Assembly (NCBI RefSeq): GCF_051124815.1
Contig: NZ_CP118486.1
Location: 186,001-250,000, forward strand
Source: Azospirillum sp051124815
GTDB lineage: Bacteria > Pseudomonadota > Alphaproteobacteria > Azospirillales > Azospirillaceae
Reading direction: 5' to 3'
DNA length: 64,000 nt
Positions 52,904 to 60,293 of the stretch are shown one piece after another. The translations under genes and the position numbers were made by a program. Below the pieces are notes generated by a model, which worked only from the letters and a program-made list of their open reading frames with translations, did not search any database and was not told where the DNA came from. The stretch's first letter is position 1. Each line of letters opens with the position of its first letter.

Positions 52904-54781
52904 ATGCCGAACACCGCACCCACCGGTGACCTGATCCTCGTCAACGCCAAGGTCACCACGCTCGACCGCGCCAACCCGCAGGCCGGCGCCATCGCCATCC
53001 GCGACGGCCGCTTCCTCGCCGTCGGCACGGAGGCCGAGGTGCGCGCCGCGGCGCCCCAGGCGACTGTGATCGACGCCAAGGGCCGGCGCGTGATCCCCGG
53101 GCTGATCGACAGCCACATGCACATCATCCGCGGTGGCCTGAACTACAACATGGAGCTGCGCTGGGACGGCGTGCCGAGCCTCGCCGACGCCATGGCGATG
53201 CTGAAGCAGCAGGCGGCCGTCACCCCGGCGCCGCAATGGGTCCGCGTCGTCGGCGGCTTCACCGAATACCAGTTCGCCGAAAAGCGCCTGCCGACCATCG
53301 AGGAGCTGAACGCCGCCGCCCCCGACACGCCGGTCTTCATCCTGCACCTCTACGACCGCGCCCTGCTGAACGCCGCGGCCCTGCGCGCCGTCGGCTACAC
53401 CAAGGACACCCAGAATCCGCCGGGCGGCGAAATCGTGCGCGACGCCGCCGGCAACCCGACCGGCCTGCTGCTGGCCCAGCCCAACGCGACGATCCTCTAT
53501 TCGACGCTGGCCAAGGGCCCCAAGCTGCCGCCCGAGTATCAGCTGAACTCCACCCGCCATTTCATGCGCGAGATGAACCGGCTGGGCGTGACCGGGGTGA
53601 TCGACGCCGGCGGCGGCTTCCAGAACTATCCCGACGATTACGCCATCATCGAAAAGCTGCATGCCGACGGCGAACTGACCCTGCGCATCAGCTACAACCT
53701 GTTCACCCAGAAGCCGAAGGAGGAGTTGGCCGACTTCGCCGGCTGGGCGTCGAAGGTCAAGCCCGGCGATGGCGACGACAGCTACCGCCACAACGGCGCC
53801 GGCGAGATGCTGGTCTATTCCGCCGCCGACTTCGAGGATTTCCGCGTCGCCCGCCCGGACATGCCGCCGAACATGGAAGGCGATCTGGAGCCGGTGATCC
53901 GCCTGCTGGCCGAGAACCGCTGGCCCTGGCGCCTGCACGCCACCTACGACCAGACCATCAGCCGCGCGCTCGACGTGTTCGAGACGGTCAACCGCGACAT
54001 CCCCTTCGACGGTCTGCATTGGTTCTTCGACCATGCCGAGACGATCAGCGACCGCAACATCGACCGCATTGCCGCGCTCGGCGGCGGCATCGCCGTCCAG
54101 CACCGCATGGCCTATCAGGGCGAATATTTCGTCGAGCGCTATGGCACCAAGGCGGCTGAACGCACCCCGCCGATTGCGAAGATGATGGCGGCGGGCGTGC
54201 CGGTCGGCGCCGGCACCGACGCCACCCGCGTTGCCAGCTACAACCCGTGGGTCTCGCTGTCCTGGCTGGTGACCGGCAAGACGGTTGGCGGCCTCGGCCT
54301 CTATCCCCAGGCCAACCTGATGGACCGCGAAACCGCTCTGCGCCTGTGGACGGAGGCCAACACCTGGTTCTCCAACGAGCAGGGCAAGAAGGGCCAGATC
54401 AAGGCCGGTCAGTTGGCCGACCTCGCCGTGCTGTCCGACGACTTCTTCTCGGTTTCGGCGGACCGCATCGCCCACCTGAACTCGGTCCTGACCATCCTTG
54501 GCGGCGCCGTGGTGCATGGCGAGGGCGATTACGGCCCACTGGCGCCGCAACTGCCCAAGCCGATGCCGGACTGGTCGCCGGTGCGCACCTTCGGTGGCTA
54601 TTACAAGTCAGCCGATGCCGGTTCGGGCGACCAGCGCAGGGCGCTCGCCTCGGCCTGCGGCTGCGCCACCGGCTGCGGCGTCCACGGCCACGACCACGCC
54701 GCCGCCTACGCTGCGGACGTGCCCGCTGCCGACGTGCAATCCTTCTGGGGCGCCTTGGGCTGCGGCTGCTGGGCAGTGTAA
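52904..54781 (+). CDS. YtcJ-like amidohydrolase with Cys/His-rich C-terminal tail
   Basis: 625 residues. The metal-dependent amidohydrolase fold (Amidohydro_3 type) is seen from DLILVNAKVTTLDRANPQAGAIA through VIPGLIDSHMHIIRGG, HFMREMNRLGVTGVIDAGGG, LHATYDQTIS, HWFFDHAE, VPVGAGTDA and IKAGQLADLAVLS. The last 45 residues are unusual: Cys585, Cys587, Cys591, His594, His596, His598, Cys620 and Cys622 form a possible metal site (CGCATGCGVHGHDH ... CGCW). The reaction is unknown; relatives hydrolyse exocyclic amides or formamides. No signal peptide. A GGGA ribosome site precedes the ATG at 52904. Confidence 0.88.
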   Translation: MPNTAPTGDLILVNAKVTTLDRANPQAGAIAIRDGRFLAVGTEAEVRAAAPQATVIDAKGRRVIPGLIDSHMHIIRGGLNYNMELRWDGVPSLADAMAMLKQQAAVTPAPQWVRVVGGFTEYQFAEKRLPTIEELNAAAPDTPVFILHLYDRALLNAAALRAVGYTKDTQNPPGGEIVRDAAGNPTGLLLAQPNATILYSTLAKGPKLPPEYQLNSTRHFMREMNRLGVTGVIDAGGGFQNYPDDYAIIEKLHADGELTLRISYNLFTQKPKEELADFAGWASKVKPGDGDDSYRHNGAGEMLVYSAADFEDFRVARPDMPPNMEGDLEPVIRLLAENRWPWRLHATYDQTISRALDVFETVNRDIPFDGLHWFFDHAETISDRNIDRIAALGGGIAVQHRMAYQGEYFVERYGTKAAERTPPIAKMMAAGVPVGAGTDATRVASYNPWVSLSWLVTGKTVGGLGLYPQANLMDRETALRLWTEANTWFSNEQGKKGQIKAGQLADLAVLSDDFFSVSADRIAHLNSVLTILGGAVVHGEGDYGPLAPQLPKPMPDWSPVRTFGGYYKSADAGSGDQRRALASACGCATGCGVHGHDHAAAYAADVPAADVQSFWGALGCGCWAV

Positions 54782-54794
54782 GGCGCCTGCTCTT

Positions 54795-54841
54795 CCCTCA
54801 CCCTGACCCTCTCACCCCCGGGGAGAGGGTCAGGGTGAGGG
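54795..54841. terminator. perfect 19-bp hairpin between amidohydrolase and DoxX genes
   Basis: Arms 54795-54813 and 54823-54841 are exact inverted copies (CCCTCACCCTGACCCTCTC) around a 9-base loop, 13 bases past the amidohydrolase stop. There is no U tract. It could terminate or stabilise the message; similar sequence occurs in the other GC-rich repeats of the window. Confidence 0.6.
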
Positions 54842-54924
54842 GGAGGCTCCGCAGGATTTCACCAAAGGTCCCGCCACGCATCCCCCTCACCCTCCCCGAC
54901 TTCAGCAAGATAGATCGGCTCGCC

Positions 54925-55371
54925 ATGACCCTCCGCTCCTTCGAACGCCCGGCAGAGCGCATCGTCGACCGCATCCTCGACTGGGACGGCACATGGCTGA
55001 TTGCCCGTCTGGCGCTGGTGGGTGCCTACCTTCTCGGCGGACTGGTGAAGCTGACCGACTGGCCGGGCGCCGTCGCCGAACAGGCGCATTTCGGCCTCAC
55101 CCCGCCGGCTCTGTGGGCGGCGCTGACCATCCTGGTCGAACTGGTCGGCCCGCTGCTGATCCTGCTGGACCGCGCGCTCTGGCTGGGCGCCGGCGCGCTC
55201 GGCGTCTTCACCGTTCTGGCCGCGCTGATCGCCAATGATTTCTGGACCATGGCGGGCCAAGAGCGCTTCATGGCGACCAACGCCTTCTTCGAGCATATCG
55301 GGCTGGTCGGCGGCTTCGCCCTGGCGGCAATCGTCTCGCGGATGCGCCGCCGCCTCGGCCCGAACGACTGA
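54925..55371 (+). CDS. DoxX-family membrane protein
   Basis: 148 residues with four hydrophobic helices: IARLALVGAYLLGGLVKLTDW (helix 1, motif ends quoted), ALWAALTILVELVGPLLILL, ALWLGAGALGVFTVLAALIA and FEHIGLVGGFALAAIVS. The pattern G-x-x-K at the end of helix 1 and E-L-x-G in helix 2 are typical of DoxX proteins. In other bacteria DoxX members occur with oxidoreductases or thiol-stress systems. It is co-directional with the cluster and 15 bases before the DUF1275 gene, so probably co-transcribed with it. Confidence 0.88.
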   Translation: MTLRSFERPAERIVDRILDWDGTWLIARLALVGAYLLGGLVKLTDWPGAVAEQAHFGLTPPALWAALTILVELVGPLLILLDRALWLGAGALGVFTVLAALIANDFWTMAGQERFMATNAFFEHIGLVGGFALAAIVSRMRRRLGPND

Positions 55372-55386
55372 ACGAGGGAAAGCACC

Positions 55387-56091
55387 ATGGCTCCGCCCGC
55401 CTCCCAGCCGATCGCCGCCCCGCTGCCCTGGCTGCTGATGCTGCTGTCGGTGACGACCGGTCTGGTCGACGCCACCAGCGTGCTCGGCCTCGACAAGGTG
55501 TTCACCGCCAACATGACCGGCAACATCGTCTTTCTCGGCTTCGCCGCCGCCGGCACGCCGGGCTTCGACGTCGCCCCCTATCTGACGGCGATCAGCGCCT
55601 TCCTGGTCGGCGCGCTGATCGCCGGCCGCACCGGCAAGGCCCATGCCGGCCGGCCGCTGCGCCGCTGGCTGCTGAAGGCCGCCGCCATCGAGGCCGGGCT
55701 GCTGTGGTTGGGCGCCCTGCTGGCATGGCTGCGCCAGGGCGGAGACGTATCGCCGGCCAGCTTCTACGGCATCATCCTGCTGACCGCGCTGGCGATGGGC
55801 TTCCGCAACGCGACGATCCGCCAGTTGAAGGTGCCCGACCTGACCACCACGGTGCTGACCCTGACGCTGACCGGTCTGGCCGCCGATTCCCGGCTGGCGG
55901 GCGGAGCCGACACCAACTGGATCCGCCGCATCGGCAGCGTCGTCGCCATCTTCATCGGCGCCGCCATCGGTGCCGCGCTGGTGGCGCACAGCGGCCTCGC
56001 CGCGCCGCTGCTGCTTGCCGGCGCGCTGGGGCTGGTCGGCACCGCCGCCTGCGCCCTGCATCCCGCCGCCACCACCCCGGCCGCCGCCTGA
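55387..56091 (+). CDS. DUF1275 (YoaK-type) membrane protein
   Basis: 234 residues with about six hydrophobic helices and the family signature near the start: LLSVTTGLVDATSVLGLDKVFTANMTGNIVFLG (key residues G-x-x-D, TANMTGN). Other family positions are FLVGALIAGR, LTALAMGFRNATIRQL and VPDLTTTVLTLTLTGLAAD. No function is established for DUF1275. It lies 15 bases after doxX and ends the hydrolase cluster, followed by the convergent ornithine cyclodeaminase gene. Confidence 0.88.
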   Translation: MAPPASQPIAAPLPWLLMLLSVTTGLVDATSVLGLDKVFTANMTGNIVFLGFAAAGTPGFDVAPYLTAISAFLVGALIAGRTGKAHAGRPLRRWLLKAAAIEAGLLWLGALLAWLRQGGDVSPASFYGIILLTALAMGFRNATIRQLKVPDLTTTVLTLTLTGLAADSRLAGGADTNWIRRIGSVVAIFIGAAIGAALVAHSGLAAPLLLAGALGLVGTAACALHPAATTPAAA

Positions 56092-56128
56092 TCCCCTCAA
56101 GCCCTTTCCGGCGCGTGAAAGGGAGGTG

Positions 56129-57193
56129 TTACGCCGCCTCCCCCACCGGGGCCGGTTTCGCCGCGCGCAGGATCATGCCGAACAGGTCACGCGGCTCGTC
56201 CGGGTCGGCCAGCATGTCCAGATTCTCGTAGAAGCCGGTCCCCGCCACCTTGTCGCGGACATAGCGCAGGGCGGAAAAGTCCTCCGTCGCGAAACCCACC
56301 GAATCGAACAGCGTGATCTGCCGCGCATCGCGCCGTCCGACCGCCTGCCCGCTCATCACCGTCCACAGCTCCGTCACCGGATGGTCGGGGGCCAGCTGCT
56401 GGATTTCGCCCTCGATCCGCGTCTGCGGCGGATATTCGACGAAGATGTCGGAGCGCAGCAGGATGTCGCGGTGCAGCTCCGTCTTGCCGGGGCAGTCGCC
56501 GCCAACCGCGTTGATGTGCACGCCGGCCCCGACCATGTTGTCGGTCAGGATGGTGGCATACTGCTTGTCGGCGGTGACGGTGGTGATGATCTGCGCGCCC
56601 TCCACCGCCTCTTCGGTCGATTTGCAGGCGGTGATCTCGAAGCCCTGGTCGCGCAGGTTGCGCACGCATTTCTGCGTCGCCGCCGGGTCGATGTCGTAAA
56701 GCCGCAATTTCCGGATCCCCAGCAGCGCCTTGAAGGCCAGCGCCTGGAACTCCGCCTGCGCGCCGTTGCCGATGATCGCCATGCAGGCCGCATCCTTCGG
56801 CGCCAGATGCTTGGCGGCGACGGCCGAGGTGGCGGCGGTGCGCAGCGCCGTCAGGATGGTCATCTCCGTCATCAGCACCGGATAGCCGTTGCCGACATCG
56901 GCCAGTACGCCGAAGGCGGTGACGGTCTGGCGCCCTTCCCGCGTGTTCTTCGGATGGCCGTTCACATACTTGAAGCCATAGGTGCGGCCGTCGCTGGTCG
57001 GCATCAGCTCGATCACGCCTTCCGCGCTGTGGGAGGCGACCCGCGGCGTCTTGTCGAAGCTCTCCCAGCGGCGGAAATCCTCCTCCACATAGTCGGACAG
57101 CTCGGTCAGGAAGCGCTCCACGCCGATGTGCAGCACCAGCTTCATCATGTGATCGACGCTGACGAAGGGAACGAGGTTCAGGTTCGGGATCAT
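56129..57193 (-). CDS. ocd: ornithine cyclodeaminase
   Basis: 354 residues, typical of bacterial OCD. The NAD-binding Rossmann motif AIIGNGAQAEFQALAF and the catalytic Asp segment INAVGGDCPGKTEL are present, as is the substrate region GFKYVNGHPKNT containing the essential Lys. It converts L-ornithine to L-proline and ammonia. The gene lies 19 bases downstream of the arginase gene on the same strand, so together they turn arginine into proline plus urea and ammonia. An Lrp-type gene is divergent from the arginase gene. Confidence 0.92.
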   Translation of the reverse strand: MIPNLNLVPFVSVDHMMKLVLHIGVERFLTELSDYVEEDFRRWESFDKTPRVASHSAEGVIELMPTSDGRTYGFKYVNGHPKNTREGRQTVTAFGVLADVGNGYPVLMTEMTILTALRTAATSAVAAKHLAPKDAACMAIIGNGAQAEFQALAFKALLGIRKLRLYDIDPAATQKCVRNLRDQGFEITACKSTEEAVEGAQIITTVTADKQYATILTDNMVGAGVHINAVGGDCPGKTELHRDILLRSDIFVEYPPQTRIEGEIQQLAPDHPVTELWTVMSGQAVGRRDARQITLFDSVGFATEDFSALRYVRDKVAGTGFYENLDMLADPDEPRDLFGMILRAAKPAPVGEAA

Positions 57194-57212
57194 GGTCGGA
57201 CGCTCCAGTCGA

Positions 57213-58163
57213 TCAAAAGCTGCGGGTGGGATAGTCGAGGACGCGGCGCCCCATCAGGCTGGCCAGCAGTTCCACCATCAGGGTGGCGGTCCGGCCGCGC
57301 TCGTCCAGGAAGGGGTTCAGCTCCACCAGATCGACGCTGCTGACCAGACCGGTGTCGTGCAGCATCTCCATGACCAGATGCGCCTCGCGGAAGGTGGCGC
57401 CGCCGGGAACCGTGGTGCCGACGCCGGGCGCGATGCCGGGATCGAGGAAATCGACGTCCAGGCTGACATGCAGCAGCCCGTCCGCCTCCACCACCCGCTG
57501 CAGGAACGGGCGCAGCAGGGCAACGATGCCGTGCTCGTCGATCTTGCGCATGTCATGGACGGTGATGCCGGAGGTCTCCAACGCCCGCCGTTCGGCCGGA
57601 TCGACGCTGCGGATACCCATCATGCAGACATTGTGCGGGTCGAGCCGGGCCGGCGGCGGTGGGAAATAGCCGTCGAAGCCGGCCCGGCCGGTGGCATAGG
57701 CCATCGGCACGCCATGCAGATTGCCGCTCTCCGTCGTCTCCAGCGTGTGGAAATCCGGATGGGCATCCAGCCACAGCACGAACAACGGACGGCGCATCTC
57801 GGCGGCGCGCTGCGCCAGCCCGGTCAGGGTGCCGGCGGCAAGGCTGTGGTCGCCGCCCATGAAGACCGGCATGGCATCATCACCGGCACTCGCCTCGTAG
57901 GCCACCTGGGTCAGCGCCGCGGTCCAGCCCGCCACCTCCGGCAGGAATTTCAGCGCGGCGTTGCCATGCGTCATCGGCCGCTGCGGCAGCGGCGCCACAT
58001 TGCCGAGGTCGGTGACGCTGTGGCCCAGATCCGACAGCGCCTTGGCGATGCCGGCCGTACGGTAGGCGCTGGGCCCCATTTCGCAACCCAGCCGCCCCGC
58101 CCCGTCCTGCACCGGCACGCCGACCAGCCGGCACTGCTTCGTCTTTGTCATCTGGTAGGACAT
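57213..58163 (-). CDS. rocF: arginase
   Basis: 316 residues from the ATG at 58163. Manganese ligands of the ureohydrolase family are all present: GGDHSLAAGT, WLDAHPDFHT, and SLDVDFLDPGIAPGVGTTVP, followed by the conserved VELNPFLDERGRTATL. Arginase splits arginine to ornithine and urea; the downstream ornithine cyclodeaminase uses the product. The opening LVGVPVQDGAGRLGCEMGPSAYR fits arginase better than agmatinase. Expression is probably governed by the divergent Lrp-type protein across a 138-base gap. Confidence 0.92.
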   Translation of the reverse strand: MSYQMTKTKQCRLVGVPVQDGAGRLGCEMGPSAYRTAGIAKALSDLGHSVTDLGNVAPLPQRPMTHGNAALKFLPEVAGWTAALTQVAYEASAGDDAMPVFMGGDHSLAAGTLTGLAQRAAEMRRPLFVLWLDAHPDFHTLETTESGNLHGVPMAYATGRAGFDGYFPPPPARLDPHNVCMMGIRSVDPAERRALETSGITVHDMRKIDEHGIVALLRPFLQRVVEADGLLHVSLDVDFLDPGIAPGVGTTVPGGATFREAHLVMEMLHDTGLVSSVDLVELNPFLDERGRTATLMVELLASLMGRRVLDYPTRSF

Positions 58164-58228
58164 TGTTCGGTCTCTTGCCTGTTCCTTCCACCAGCAAACC
58201 ACAGGAATCCGGCGAAACGGACAGGGCA

Positions 58229-58239
58229 ATTTGACAAAT
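58229..58239. promoter_or_regulatory. candidate Lrp-type site ATTTGACAAAT
   Basis: An 11-base perfect dyad (ATTTG-A-CAAAT) in the divergent region between arginase and the Lrp gene, close to the start of both. It is AT-rich like Lrp/AsnC sites, but it also contains TTGACA, a possible -35 element. Assignment is tentative. Confidence 0.4.
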
Positions 58240-58301
58240 GTCTCCATCTCTCCTACCAAACTGAACAGCCAAGCCTTCCAAAATGCCGGCAACCTGAGAC
58301 C

Positions 58302-58745
58302 ATGACGCTCGACCAGCTCGATGAGAAGCTCATCACCCTGCTGCGCCATGACGGCCGCCGCAGCATCTCCGACCTCGCCATCGAACTGGGCGTCTCGCGG
58401 GCGACGGTGCGCTCGCGGATGGAGCGGCTGGAAAGCTCCGGCATCATCACCGGCTACACCGTGATCCTGCGCGCCGACACGGTGGAGGCGCCGGTGCGCG
58501 GCATCATGCTGATCGAGGTGGAGGGGCAGGCGACCGACCGCGTGGTGCGGACGCTCAGCGGCTTCCCCGAGATCATGGAGATCCACAGCACCAACGGACG
58601 CTGGGACCTGATCGTCGAGTTGTCGGCCGGCAGCCTGCCGGAATTCGACGGAGTGCTGCGCCGCATCCGGCTGATCCCCGGCATCACCACCAGCGAGACG
58701 AATCTTCTGCTGAACACCCCGCGCAGCACCCGCGCCCGGCTGTAA
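58302..58745 (+). CDS. Lrp/AsnC-family transcriptional regulator
   Basis: 147 residues. An N-terminal helix-turn-helix (LDQLDEKLITLLRHDGRRSI, SDLAIELGVSRATVRSRMERLESSGIITGYTV) is followed by a RAM ligand domain (MLIEVEGQATDRVVRTLSGF, PEIMEIHSTNGRWDLIVEL) and ends TNLLLNTPRSTRARL. Such proteins form octamers and sense amino acids. It is divergent from arginase and ornithine cyclodeaminase, so activation by arginine or ornithine, as for ArgR/PutR/BldR-type Lrp members in alphaproteobacteria, is the natural inference. Confidence 0.93.
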   Translation: MTLDQLDEKLITLLRHDGRRSISDLAIELGVSRATVRSRMERLESSGIITGYTVILRADTVEAPVRGIMLIEVEGQATDRVVRTLSGFPEIMEIHSTNGRWDLIVELSAGSLPEFDGVLRRIRLIPGITTSETNLLLNTPRSTRARL

Positions 58746-58841
58746 GCCGCCGTCGACTTGTCATTTCGCGTAGGGCGGCATGAGGCGCGGCATTCATGCT
58801 ATCCTGCCGCCCGACCTCGACTGCACCAGCCACCGGACGAC

Positions 58842-59630
58842 ATGACCACCGCCGTCAGCGACCAGGACCGCCTGATCCCCACCCCCGCCGGCCGTCTCTA
58901 TGTGAAGGACTGGACCCCGGAAACCGGGACCGCCGGCACTCTCCCGCCGATCCTGCTGTTCCACGATTCGCTGGGCTGCGTCGATCTGTGGCGCAGCTTT
59001 CCGGCCAGCCTTGCCGCCGCGACGGCGCGGCGGGTCGTCGCCTATGACCGGCTCGGCTTCGGGCGTTCCGATCCCCATCCCGGCGCCCTGCCCCGCGATT
59101 TCGTCGCGGCCGAGGCGCGGGAGGTCGCTCCCCTGCTGCTCGACCATCTCGGCATCGGCGATTTCATCGCCTGCGGCCACAGCGTCGGCGGCGGCATGGC
59201 GGTGGAGACGGCGGCGCGCTTCCCCGCGCGCTGCCGGGCGCTGGTGACCATCGCCGCCCAGGCCTTCGTCGAGGACCGCACGCTCGACGGCATCCGCGTG
59301 GCGAAGCAGGGCTTCCAGGATCCGGCGCAACTCGCCCGGCTGGCGAGATACCAGGGCGACAAGGCGCGCTGGGCGGTCGATGCCTGGACCGAGACATGGC
59401 TGTCCGCCGCCTTCGCCGACTGGACCCTGGACACGCCGCTGTCGCAGGTCCGCTGCCCGGTGCTGGCACTGCACGGCGACCGCGACGAATACGGGTCGGC
59501 CGAGCACCCCGCCCGCATCGCCGCCGGACGCGGCACCGTCCGCCTTCTGCCCGACACCGGCCACGTCCCCCACCGCGAATGCGAGGACGAGGTCGTCGAA
59601 GCGATCCGGGCCTTCCTTTCGAAACCCTGA
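58842..59630 (+). CDS. alpha/beta hydrolase
   Basis: 262 residues, cytoplasmic (no signal). Motifs: oxyanion region LLFHDSLGCVDLWRSFP, AYDRLGFGRSDPHP, nucleophile elbow ACGHSVGGGMAVETAA with Ser, Asp in LHGDRDEYGS and His in TGHVPHRECEDEV. The family includes esterases, lactonases and C-C hydrolases and the substrate cannot be told. It follows the Lrp gene by 96 bases on the same strand and is convergent with the DUF1289 gene. Confidence 0.9.
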   Translation: MTTAVSDQDRLIPTPAGRLYVKDWTPETGTAGTLPPILLFHDSLGCVDLWRSFPASLAAATARRVVAYDRLGFGRSDPHPGALPRDFVAAEAREVAPLLLDHLGIGDFIACGHSVGGGMAVETAARFPARCRALVTIAAQAFVEDRTLDGIRVAKQGFQDPAQLARLARYQGDKARWAVDAWTETWLSAAFADWTLDTPLSQVRCPVLALHGDRDEYGSAEHPARIAAGRGTVRLLPDTGHVPHRECEDEVVEAIRAFLSKP

Positions 59631-59641
59631 CGCCGCCTGAC

Positions 59642-59968
59642 CTATCCGGCCGGGCCGGCGCCCGCCACGCAGTCGCGCTCGACCCGGAGTGCCGCGAGCT
59701 TCGATTCCAGCTTGCCGATCTTGCGGTCGAGCTTGCGCAGGCGCTTGCGCTGCGCCTTCCCCTCGGCCGGGTCGGCCTGAGCTTTCCTGCCCAGTTGTGC
59801 GATCCTGTCGTTGATCGCCATTTTGGCGGCGTCGCTCAACCGCTTCCAGCCCTTCACCTCCGCCTTGGTGCGGTGGCAGCCCAGGCAGGCACCGTCGCCA
59901 CCGAACCGGCAGAGTCCGATGCAGGGGTTGTCCGTCGCCCTGCCAAACCTGTCCTTCTTTCCGCGCAT
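59642..59968 (-). CDS. DUF1289-domain protein
   Basis: 108 residues from the ATG at 59968, which has AGGA four bases upstream; a longer frame would start in the upstream gap without a ribosome site. The DUF1289 core has four conserved Cys in NPCIGLCRFGGDGACLGCHRT, followed by the helix EVKGWKRLSDAAKMAINDRI, and is likely to bind a metal or iron-sulfur cluster. A basic coiled-coil tail (about 65-105, rich in Lys and Arg) follows, longer than in many members. Function is unknown. Confidence 0.85.
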   Translation of the reverse strand: MRGKKDRFGRATDNPCIGLCRFGGDGACLGCHRTKAEVKGWKRLSDAAKMAINDRIAQLGRKAQADPAEGKAQRKRLRKLDRKIGKLESKLAALRVERDCVAGAGPAG

Positions 59969-60053
59969 CTGTCCTGTCGCATGGCCGTCTCCAGTCGCAG
60001 ACAATGTGCGCCGTAAATCCGGCGCGGCAATGGTGGCTGATGAGGCTGCAAGC

Positions 60054-60242
60054 CCATACAATTTTGGCGCTTGCCGTCGAATGAACCGATTGCATGCACG
60101 CCCCCTTATCGAAGCCGTGAACTCCTTGCGTCAAACCGCCGCATGGGCGGACATCCGGCCCCTTTGTCCGTACAATGCGCTTGAGCAATCCGTACGAATG
60201 ATCCATACAAGGCACATCGCCGGAGGGTCGCTGCTCCATACG
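60054..60242 (+). promoter_or_regulatory. five direct copies of CCRTACR upstream of ccoG
   Basis: CCATACA 60054-60060, CCGTACA 60168-60174, CCGTACG 60190-60196, CCATACA 60203-60209 and CCATACG 60236-60242, all on the plus strand. Three also carry a T before and an A after. They occupy the 325-base gap 59969-60293, which holds no gene, and lead up to the ccoG start. Chance expectation for this 7-mer pattern in such a stretch is well below one. It may be a repeated regulator site. Confidence 0.5.
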
Positions 60243-60293
60243 CCTGTCAGGCGCGGGCAGGCGGCCGGACGGCATCTTCGTGCCAGGTGATCC

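Noticed and set aside
52508..54550. A 680-codon open frame on the minus strand
   Set aside because: It is antisense to the amidohydrolase, whose metal-binding motifs are clear.
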